This document shows, piece by piece, positions 7,151 through 11,694 of a stretch of 11,694 nucleotides of DNA (its first letter is position 1; each line of letters begins with the position of its first letter). The position numbers and the translations under genes are program-made. Location of the stretch: NCBI GenBank assembly GCA_018266335.1, contig JAFEAR010000018.1, forward strand, positions 1 to 11,694, read 5' to 3'. Source of the DNA: Bdellovibrionales bacterium. Lineage in GTDB: Bacteria > Bdellovibrionota > UBA2428. The notes beneath the pieces are model-generated. The model had not been told where the DNA came from. It saw only the letters and a list, made by a program, of their open reading frames with translations, and did no database searches.

Positions 7151-8104
7151 ATGAACCCGCAGCGTAAGATATGGAGAGTTGCGCTGCTCTGGGTTCTGAG
7201 CCTTTGCTTTGTTCTTTCCGCAGGAGCGCAGCCCGAGGCTATCAACTGCGAAGGCCCCCTTCGGACCCTGCTTGCTTTGCTCCCGCGGGTCAGTTCCGCC
7301 GATCCCAAATTTAATCGTTACTTAGCGGAGTCTCGCCCCACCGAGGCTGCTTGGGTCCTGGCCGATGCCGGCCGCGTGGACGACGCTCGTAAGTTGTTAG
7401 CGGGAGTGGAACAGCAGCTACAAACTGGCCAAGTGGTGGGTCCCTTGTTGAGCATCGATAACGAAAACCTCACCGAAACTTACGTCGTGGCCCTCGACAA
7501 CGGCCTGCATGGGGTTTTCAAACCGGACCCCGAGTATTGGCGGAAAAAATGCATCAACAACTGCTTTGCCTCTAATTCCCAGCACGAAATTGCTGCCTAC
7601 CGCATGGACAATTTGCTCGGTACTTTTGTCGTGCCGCCCACGGTGCCGCGCACGATTCAGGGCATGAAGGGATCTCTGCAATACTTCGTAAAGGGTGCGG
7701 CGGACCCCGAGCTGAATCCCAAAACCACCAACGAGTCGGCCATGCGTTTGTTGGACTACATTATTTTCAATCGGGATCGTCACTTAGGAAACTGGTTGAA
7801 TTTTGAGGGCCGCGCGGTGGGCATCGATCACGGACTCACCTTTGAGGCCACTGGCACGACGGGCCATTACCACGGCCTTCCGCGCACCAAAGCGGCTTAC
7901 CAAAATCCCGGTCTCTACGAATCGATGCGCAAGGTGAGCGATGGCGAAATCCGGAGCACTCTAAAGGGGTGGGTGGAGCCGCGGCTTATCGAGGACGTGG
8001 TGAATAAAAAGCGCGAAGTCCAAAGTTATATGCAGCAGGCCCTGTACCCTCCGCGCCCCGCTAATTTATTGACGCAGCCCGTGGCTCCGAAAGGCATACA
8101 ATAG
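7151..8104 (+). CDS. Exported PI3K/FAM20/HipA-like kinase-fold protein, undescribed
   Basis: A 317-residue protein with a clear signal peptide (basic MNPQRK, hydrophobic 9-24, likely cleavage after AGA at 24-26), so it should act in the periplasm or outside. The mature part carries the motif set of the PI3/PI4-kinase, FAM20/Fjx and HipA branch of the kinase fold: Lys124 in HGVFKPD, Glu146 in HEIAAYRMDNLLG, catalytic loop NRDRHLGNW (207-215; D209, N214), and metal-binding Asp226 in IDHGLTF. DRHxxN equals the PI3K catalytic-loop pattern. Cysteines 33, 134 and 138 could form disulfides. About 95 residues before the first beta strands have no clear match. It starts 9 bases after pilQ without a strong ribosome binding site and ends 6 bases before the next gene, so it is probably co-transcribed with the pilus genes. 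Substrate and phosphate donor are unknown. The kinase fold is inferred from motifs; the pilus link comes from position. Confidence 0.75.
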   Translation: MNPQRKIWRVALLWVLSLCFVLSAGAQPEAINCEGPLRTLLALLPRVSSADPKFNRYLAESRPTEAAWVLADAGRVDDARKLLAGVEQQLQTGQVVGPLLSIDNENLTETYVVALDNGLHGVFKPDPEYWRKKCINNCFASNSQHEIAAYRMDNLLGTFVVPPTVPRTIQGMKGSLQYFVKGAADPELNPKTTNESAMRLLDYIIFNRDRHLGNWLNFEGRAVGIDHGLTFEATGTTGHYHGLPRTKAAYQNPGLYESMRKVSDGEIRSTLKGWVEPRLIEDVVNKKREVQSYMQQALYPPRPANLLTQPVAPKGIQ

Positions 8105-8110
8105 TCAAAG

Positions 8111-8554
8111 ATGGCACTTTGGGTGTTTCAATTGATCTTCGACCTGGTTATGGCCGGTGTGGCCGTGAATTACTTGCTGTCGCGGCGGCGGAGTGGTCGC
8201 TCGGCTCACGAGACCCTTCGCACGCAGCCAGTTCCGGTGGGCGCCACCACCGTGGATCTGCTGCTGACCAATGACCAAAGGACTTCGGTTCCAGCCACGA
8301 CCACCGGCACCGCCGTGGCCACCACTTCGGCGGCCCCCGTTTTGAACACCCCCCTGGGTTCGCCCCTGTCCACTTTGACCGAAAAAAGCAGTCCCGAGCT
8401 TCGGCCGGGCACTCAGGCCTCGCCTTTGGATGCCTACGAAAAGGCAGATGTCCTATTATCTCGCGGGGTTGACCAGCGCGAGGTCGCCCGCCAGACGGGC
8501 CTAAGCCTGGCCGAATTGCAGCTGATCGGCAAAATGGCCCAGAAGAATCAGTAG
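8111..8554 (+). CDS. Membrane-anchored protein with DUF2802-like C-terminal helices
   Basis: A 147-residue protein with one N-terminal membrane segment (about 2-24, followed by the positive SRRRSGR that keeps the rest in the cytoplasm). A low-complexity Thr/Pro/Ala/Ser linker (about 35-105) follows, then a compact helical end (about 108-143) with YEKADVLLSRGVDQREVARQTGLSLAELQLI. This end resembles the DUF2802 family and the helix-turn-helix pattern in which a cautious helix with RGV.. leads into VARQTGLSLAEL. Whether it binds DNA or protein cannot be told. The linker would let the helical head reach well away from the membrane. It is the last gene of the pilus block, 6 bases after the kinase-like gene. 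Family assignment is from memory of the pattern, so moderate; the layout is directly visible. Confidence 0.65.
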   Translation: MALWVFQLIFDLVMAGVAVNYLLSRRRSGRSAHETLRTQPVPVGATTVDLLLTNDQRTSVPATTTGTAVATTSAAPVLNTPLGSPLSTLTEKSSPELRPGTQASPLDAYEKADVLLSRGVDQREVARQTGLSLAELQLIGKMAQKNQ

Positions 8555-8584
8555 CGCTTTTTTTTGATTAACCCTTTTTTGATT
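8522..8584 (+). terminator. Weak terminator-like element at the end of the pil block
   Basis: CTGAT (8522-8526) can pair with ATCAG (8547-8551), with an inner GGC/GCC pair (8528-8530 with 8537-8539), and a run of eight T follows at 8558-8565. A second run of six T follows at 8575-8580; both runs sit in a repeated TTTTTTGATT. The stem is short and overlaps the end of the coding region, so termination may be only partial. Confidence 0.3.
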
Positions 8585-8619
8585 CCGTGTGTCTAATGAG
8601 GGCCAGTTAAGCGCCTAAG

Positions 8620-8648
8620 TTGACAAGGGGATGTCTTATGACTAGACG
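8620..8648 (+). promoter_or_regulatory. Candidate promoter of the 42-residue protein gene
   Basis: A perfect -35 hexamer TTGACA (8620-8625) is followed after 17 bases by TAGACG (8643-8648), a poor -10 (3/6). The predicted start is near 8655. This leaves about 10 bases of leader before the ATG at 8665, including AGGTGA (8657-8662). It would make the small gene independent of the pil block. Confidence 0.4.
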
Positions 8649-8664
8649 CATTAAGTAGGTGACT

Positions 8665-8793
8665 ATGAAAGCAGAAGAGTGGTTTGTGGTCGCGGCAGTC
8701 TTGGTTGGTTTGTTCGCCTTTGAGGCGATGCCAAAGCTGCTGAATGTGATCAAAAAGAAGCGCCAGGGGGACGATTCGAAGAAAGCTTCTTGA
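8665..8793 (+). CDS. 42-residue single-pass membrane protein, unidentified
   Basis: ATG at 8665 opens a 42-codon frame ending at TGA 8791-8793. The product has a short acidic start (MKAEEW), a hydrophobic stretch FVVAAVLVGLFAF (7-19), a short amphipathic piece with MPKLLNVI, and a strongly basic and polar tail (KKKRQGDDSKK). By the positive-inside rule the tail is cytoplasmic and the N-terminus periplasmic. AGGTGA lies just upstream and a TTGACA promoter 45 bases away. I do not recognise a family. The gene could be a small regulator of a membrane complex. Evidence that it is real: a promoter-like element, a plausible membrane topology, and otherwise unexplained space between two genes. Conservation would have to confirm it. 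Confidence 0.5.
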   Translation: MKAEEWFVVAAVLVGLFAFEAMPKLLNVIKKKRQGDDSKKAS

Positions 8794-8856
8794 GGCTATG
8801 GCGGGGCAAAAAAAAAACCGCAGGCCTTGTCACAGGGAAGTGGATCGCACATAACT

Positions 8857-8902
8857 CTGACTAGTTGGAACGTTGCAATATAAAAGGCAATTCATGAGGG
8901 GG
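8857..8902 (+). promoter_or_regulatory. Promoter and ribosome binding site of the PhaR-family gene
   Basis: CTGACT (8857-8862, 4/6) and TATAAA (8879-8884, 5/6) are 16 bases apart, a good sigma70-type promoter with a predicted start near 8891. GAGGGGG (8896-8902) follows, 8 bases before the ATG at 8911, and is a strong ribosome binding site that selects this start rather than the ATG at 8914 or 8929. Confidence 0.55.
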
Positions 8903-8910
8903 ATGAAGTC

Positions 8911-9588
8911 ATGATGGAAGGAAACAACATGGAAGTTCTAGGGAACAACACAGCGACGACGACGTCGGCTACGGGTGCAGGCACCACGTCGGCTCCGACG
9001 ACGACCGGTACCACGAACACGACGGCCTCGATGGAAACTGGCAAAGGTGCCAAGATCATCAAACGCTACCAAAACCGTAAACTCTACGACACGCACCAAA
9101 GCTGCTACGTAACGCTCGACGAAATCGCCGAGATGATTATGCGCGGCGAAGACGTGGTGGTGGTCGATAACCGCACCAAAAAAGACATTACGTCCAGCAC
9201 TCTTACCCAAATCATTTTCGAAAAACAAAAGAGGTCCAAAGTGACGATTCCCGTGGGTACGCTCCGCGATATCATTCAAGTTGGTGGCGGAACCTTCTCC
9301 GGCTTCCTCGCTAAAACGGCTGAAACTGGCACGGGCGTTCTGAGTCGCGCAAAAGCCGACCTCGAAAAAGCTTTCGCCAACTCCACGGAAAATCTCCGCG
9401 GTGCCTTCCAAATCACCCAGCGTGCAGCGGAAGACCTCAAACGTGCGATCGACGTTCGCGCGCAGAACCCCGGCACCAGCCGTGACGTTCTGAACGCGGC
9501 GCAAAACCAGCTCCAAAATCTCAGCACCCAGCTGACGAACATTGAGAAGCTGATCGACGCCGTCGAAGTTCGCAGCGGCAACGCCTAA
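8911..9588 (+). CDS. PhaR-family PHB-accumulation regulator with phasin-like C-terminus
   Basis: PHB_acc_N (PhaR) proteins bind DNA and polyhydroxyalkanoate granules and control phasin genes. This 225-residue protein has the whole N-terminal domain at residues 48-108: IIKRYQNRKLYDTHQSCYVTL, EIAEMIMRGEDVVVVDNRT and DITSSTLTQIIFEKQ. Ahead of it lies a Thr/Ala/Gly low-complexity tail of about 40 residues. Behind it, residues about 125-220 are Ala/Gln/Leu-rich amphipathic helix that resembles phasins rather than the second PhaR domain. Codon use looks biased (mostly AAA for Lys, AAC for Asn, many C-ending codons), suggesting strong expression. It has its own promoter and ribosome binding site and a strong terminator, so it is monocistronic. 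No PHA synthase or depolymerase is in the window, so the role in PHA storage is inferred from the family only. Confidence 0.85.
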   Translation: MMEGNNMEVLGNNTATTTSATGAGTTSAPTTTGTTNTTASMETGKGAKIIKRYQNRKLYDTHQSCYVTLDEIAEMIMRGEDVVVVDNRTKKDITSSTLTQIIFEKQKRSKVTIPVGTLRDIIQVGGGTFSGFLAKTAETGTGVLSRAKADLEKAFANSTENLRGAFQITQRAAEDLKRAIDVRAQNPGTSRDVLNAAQNQLQNLSTQLTNIEKLIDAVEVRSGNA

Positions 9589-9610
9589 GCGAATAGATTC
9601 TTAGTGAATA

Positions 9611-9646
9611 AAAAGCCCCGGTAGCCGCAAGGTTACCGGGGCTTTT
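9611..9646. terminator. Bidirectional rho-independent terminator
   Basis: A 16-bp stem (9611-9626 with 9631-9646, one G-T pair) closes a GCAA loop at 9627-9630. The core is GCCCCGGTA paired with TACCGGGGC. Flanking A and T runs give a T-tract on both strands. It sits between the convergent PhaR-family gene and HAMP gene and should stop transcripts from both. Confidence 0.93.
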
Positions 9647-9662
9647 GCTTTCGGATAGGCTC

Positions 9663-10217
9663 TTAGTGCTGGAGGGCTTTTTGCAAGGCCTGAGTGGCGC
9701 GGTCTTTGTCGCCGTGGGCGATGGCGTCTAAGGCGTGCCGAATGGATTCATCGCGGGTGGAGGCACGGTGCTCCCAGCTTTCCATGGCGTGATTGAAGGT
9801 TTGGGCTAGCGATGCAAATTCATCGCCCGTACGCAGCGCTAGCCGCACGGGGCGTTTGCCCTCGGCAAATTCTCGCAGTTGCCGACGAAAGGCAAAGAGG
9901 GGGCCAGCCAAGCGTTGGGTGAGCACCAGACCCAATCCAAACATCACCCCCGTCATCAGAATAAACGCCGTGACGATGGCGAGCGAAAGAAAGCGGAATT
10001 CGCGTTGGAGCTTAGACACCATCTCGGGCATTTCCAGCAGTGCGTTCTGAATGAGCATTTCGTAGTTCATCTTGATGATGAACAAGAGCGCGCCGCCGAA
10101 GCAAAGGAACACACCACTGGCGATGAGACAGATGCGTAGAGTGAATTTAAATTGAAATCCGCGTTCCACGACGAGGCGCGGATGCCTCCGCTCGGTAGCC
10201 AGGCTGGGAGTGTTCAT
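9663..10217 (-). CDS. Two-TM HAMP-domain membrane protein without output domain
   Basis: A 184-residue inner-membrane protein. The cytoplasmic start contains RRHPRLVVERGFQFKF, followed by a first membrane segment (about 27-49), a short periplasmic loop of about 25 residues, a second segment (about 76-98), and a HAMP domain (about 99-150) with the typical AGPLFAF proline and the DEFASLAQTFN end (132-142). After HAMP only about 35 polar helical residues remain; there is no kinase, cyclase or methyl-accepting domain. It could pass signals to a separate partner, or be a small accessory of a sensor system. It lies 24 bases after gshA but has its own promoter. A GGGAGG directly touches the ATG, too close for normal use. 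The family pattern is clear; the function is unknown. Confidence 0.8.
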   Translation of the reverse strand: MNTPSLATERRHPRLVVERGFQFKFTLRICLIASGVFLCFGGALLFIIKMNYEMLIQNALLEMPEMVSKLQREFRFLSLAIVTAFILMTGVMFGLGLVLTQRLAGPLFAFRRQLREFAEGKRPVRLALRTGDEFASLAQTFNHAMESWEHRASTRDESIRHALDAIAHGDKDRATQALQKALQH

Positions 10218-10223
10218 CCTCCC

Positions 10224-10251
10224 AGTATAACGCCTTAGCGCTTAGGGACAA
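10224..10251 (-). promoter_or_regulatory. Promoter of the HAMP gene, predicting a leaderless mRNA
   Basis: On the - strand TTGTCC (10246-10251, 4/6) and TATACT (10224-10229, 5/6) are 16 bases apart. Only six bases (GGGAGG) separate the -10 box from the ATG at 10217, so transcription should begin on or beside the start codon. The -35 box overlaps the last codons of gshA. Confidence 0.5.
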
Positions 10252-11519
10252 TCTTCTAGTCCCGCGGCGGTGGCATGGAGTCGGGCTACGAACGAATAAA
10301 TTTGACCGGTGCCAATCTGTTCGCAGGGGCTGCTATTTCGCGGTTTAGGGAAGGGACGCGCCGAGCCGGGAGCCTTGTCGCAGGCCAGGGGCTCTAGGAT
10401 CGATCCCGGCTGGTTTAAATTCTCCCACCGAGCGTCAGCGCCTTGGCTCTCGTGAATGCGGCAGAAGCCGCCTACGGGCAAACCGTTGACCAAATAGAGC
10501 ACGGGTTCGCCAGCCACCGTAGAGGCCGGATCGCCAGGAACTTTTTGGTAATGGAGAGCCGTGGGAATGGCTTCCTGCAGAATCACTTGCGAAACGGCGA
10601 CGGAGTCTTTGCCCTTGCGCATTTTGTTGCGCAGCCAGCGTCCGCCATCGCGAATGTCGGCCGGGTCTTTCACGCTCACCACGCCTAGCCCATAGGTGCC
10701 GGCGTCATTCTTAATGAAGATGCGCGGAGAGTCTTCAATGCCACGGGCATCGTACTCGCGGCGCAGTCCCTCCATCATGCGTGTCGCCTCGGTGGCCACG
10801 GCATCGAGGCCGGCGTCGGAGCTAAAATCTACCGAAGGCAAAAGAATCGATTTGGGAGCAAAGTACCACGGGTCAAAAAAATCTAACTGGCGGGCCAGTT
10901 TTTCTAGAAGCGCGTCCACGATTTGTTGGTGATTGGATTTACGCCGGCGGTACCAACCCAAACGAGAACTCGGGAAGGTGGGGAGCTGCACATTCTGAAT
11001 AACTTTGGGAATGCCGCCGCTGAGGTCGTGGTTTAGCAGCAAAGCCTGCGCGCCATCGAGGGCCTGCGCGGCGGGCAAGTACTCGAGCTCTACGCCCGAG
11101 GGAGTTTTAATTTTCCAGGGCTTCGGAATGGGCTCGCCCGGCCACAGGAGACGCGGTTCGCAGCCGGCATCGCGCAGAATGCCTAAAATGCCGCCCAAGT
11201 TCTCTAGGTAGCCCATGTTGCTCGTGTGCGCTTCGGGCACCACGGCAATGCGCCAGGGGCCGGTGATCATGAGCTTGGCGGATAAAAATTCGCGCATGAA
11301 TTTAGCGGCGCGTGCGCGATCTTCGGTGGTGAGGTTGTTAAATCCGGCCGGAAACAAATTGACGTCTACGGCGGCCACTTTCCAACCGGCATCGCGAATG
11401 TCGAGCGAAGAATAAACGGGATAACCGCAGCTCGAAGTCTCCCGCGCGAGCAGAGATGTGACCTCGGGCAGGCGTTCGTTCAGGGCCGCAAAAAAAGGCC
11501 CGGGTCTTTGGATTCCCAT
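10242..11519 (-). CDS. gshA: Glutamate-cysteine ligase, Acidithiobacillus/proteobacterial type
   Basis: It catalyses the ATP-dependent joining of glutamate and cysteine, the first step of glutathione synthesis, in the cytoplasm. The 425-residue sequence matches the gshA_ferroox-type family, which is distinct from E. coli GshA. Recognisable blocks are YSSLDIRDAGWKVAAVDVN and LFPAGFNNL (36-63), VPEAHTSNMGYLENL (94-108), LLLNHDLSGGIP (160-171), GWYRRRKSNH (188-197), the ATP-grasp-like IKNDAGTYGLGV (269-280), VILQEAIP (312-319) and EPVLYLVNGLPVGGFCRIHE with NLNQPGS (338-373). Length is normal. The start at 11519 fits the family; a GGAAGG lies about 14 bases upstream, rather far. The upstream frame overlaps its first 40 bases. 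No gshB is in the window. I am confident of the family from its many conserved blocks. Confidence 0.9.
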   Translation of the reverse strand: MGIQRPGPFFAALNERLPEVTSLLARETSSCGYPVYSSLDIRDAGWKVAAVDVNLFPAGFNNLTTEDRARAAKFMREFLSAKLMITGPWRIAVVPEAHTSNMGYLENLGGILGILRDAGCEPRLLWPGEPIPKPWKIKTPSGVELEYLPAAQALDGAQALLLNHDLSGGIPKVIQNVQLPTFPSSRLGWYRRRKSNHQQIVDALLEKLARQLDFFDPWYFAPKSILLPSVDFSSDAGLDAVATEATRMMEGLRREYDARGIEDSPRIFIKNDAGTYGLGVVSVKDPADIRDGGRWLRNKMRKGKDSVAVSQVILQEAIPTALHYQKVPGDPASTVAGEPVLYLVNGLPVGGFCRIHESQGADARWENLNQPGSILEPLACDKAPGSARPFPKPRNSSPCEQIGTGQIYSFVARLHATAAGLEDCP

Positions 11520-11692
11520 GACGCGATGATAGTCCTTCCCATGGCAAGCAGGTGCTCGCGATTGAGTTCGCTACCCGAATATCTCAGGATTTCGGCCGAT
11601 GCGAGCGAGGAGATTCGAGCTTCACGCATTTTGGTGCGCAGACGATGCTGCGCCTCAAAGTGGGCGGTCAGGCCGTGGGCAGAATCGGGGCC
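11480..11692 (-). CDS. C-terminal end of an unidentified protein, partial
   Basis: An open frame on the - strand enters from the right edge and ends at TGA (11480-11482). It codes for 70 residues: a charged helical part (HFEAQHRLRTKMREARISS), then LASAEILRYSGSELNREHL and a hydrophobic-to-polar end (ASWESKDPGLFLRP). Third codon positions are GC-rich over the region that does not overlap gshA, as in the neighbouring genes, which supports coding. The last 40 bases overlap the start of gshA in another frame, which is longer than usual and may mean coupled translation. I do not recognise a family. An internal ATG would give 49 residues, but the frame stays open to the edge, so a longer gene is more likely. 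Confidence 0.5.
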   Translation of the reverse strand, partial: GPDSAHGLTAHFEAQHRLRTKMREARISSLASAEILRYSGSELNREHLLAMGRTIIASWESKDPGLFLRP

Positions 11693-11694
11693 CA

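Noticed and set aside
8608..8618. TAAGCGC-like words near 8608 and again near 10234-10246 as a shared operator
   Set aside because: The copies are short and differ in spacing and flanks, and the words are common at this base composition, so a common regulator site is not supported.
8794..8826. GCGG - A-rich loop - CCGC hairpin with ten A after the 42-residue gene
   Set aside because: The A run lies inside the loop, not as a T-tract after a stem, and the stem is only 4 bp with an irregular extension. It is not a convincing terminator for either strand.
8944..9045. ACG/ACC-rich stretch as a possible DNA repeat array
   Set aside because: It is uneven, has no fixed unit and encodes the Thr-rich head of the PhaR-family protein. 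It is low-complexity coding sequence rather than a repeat array.
8938..9516. 192-codon open frame on the - strand opposite the PhaR-family gene
   Set aside because: The + strand product has a clear PHB_acc_N domain, promoter, ribosome binding site and terminator. The reverse frame is Arg/Phe/His-rich without a family pattern.
11338..11547. Open frame on the - strand overlapping the gshA start
   Set aside because: It relies on a TTG start, has an Arg-rich composition without a family pattern, and lies mostly inside gshA, which is well supported.

Overview
The window looks like chromosomal DNA of a deltaproteobacterium-like Gram-negative (Bdellovibrionota or Myxococcota grade). The grounds are the gene order ABC transporter - prepilin peptidase - pilM-N-O-P-Q, which resembles the pilH-pilI-pilD-pilMNOPQ arrangement known from Myxococcus xanthus, together with an outer-membrane secretin, a PhaR/PHB_acc_N regulator and a GshA of the Acidithiobacillus type. 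Base composition is moderate with a GC-leaning third codon position. I cannot fix the genus from sequence alone. I see no insertion sequence, phage gene, CRISPR array, tRNA or rRNA.

Bases 2-8554 (+ strand) form one densely packed block: the tail of a probable ABC ATPase (PilH-like), its ABC-2 permease (PilI-like), the prepilin peptidase PilD, then PilM, PilN, PilO, PilP and the secretin PilQ. Genes overlap by 4 to 14 bases or lie a few bases apart, except for an 87-base gap before pilM and a 77-base gap before pilQ, where internal promoters are possible. Together they process prepilins (PilD), build the inner-membrane alignment complex (PilM-N-O-P) and form the outer-membrane pore (PilQ) of a type IVa pilus. 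Two further genes follow pilQ by only 9 and 6 bases: a predicted exported protein with the catalytic motifs of a PI3K/FAM20/HipA-like kinase, and a membrane-anchored protein with a DUF2802-like helical tail. A weak terminator-like element follows.

Bases 8555-9662 hold a 42-residue single-pass membrane protein behind a TTGACA-type promoter, and then a PhaR-family protein with a Thr-rich N-terminus and a phasin-like helical C-terminus behind its own good promoter and ribosome binding site. This part ends at a strong hairpin that can terminate transcription from both sides.

Bases 9663-11692 are on the - strand: the end of an unidentified gene, glutamate-cysteine ligase (gshA), and a short two-TM HAMP protein without an output domain whose promoter sits so close to its ATG that a leaderless mRNA is predicted.

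The most interesting item is the exported kinase-like protein at the end of the pilus block. It has an intact K...E...DRHxxN...D motif set and a signal peptide, and it lies where a dedicated pilus or envelope modification enzyme would be expected.
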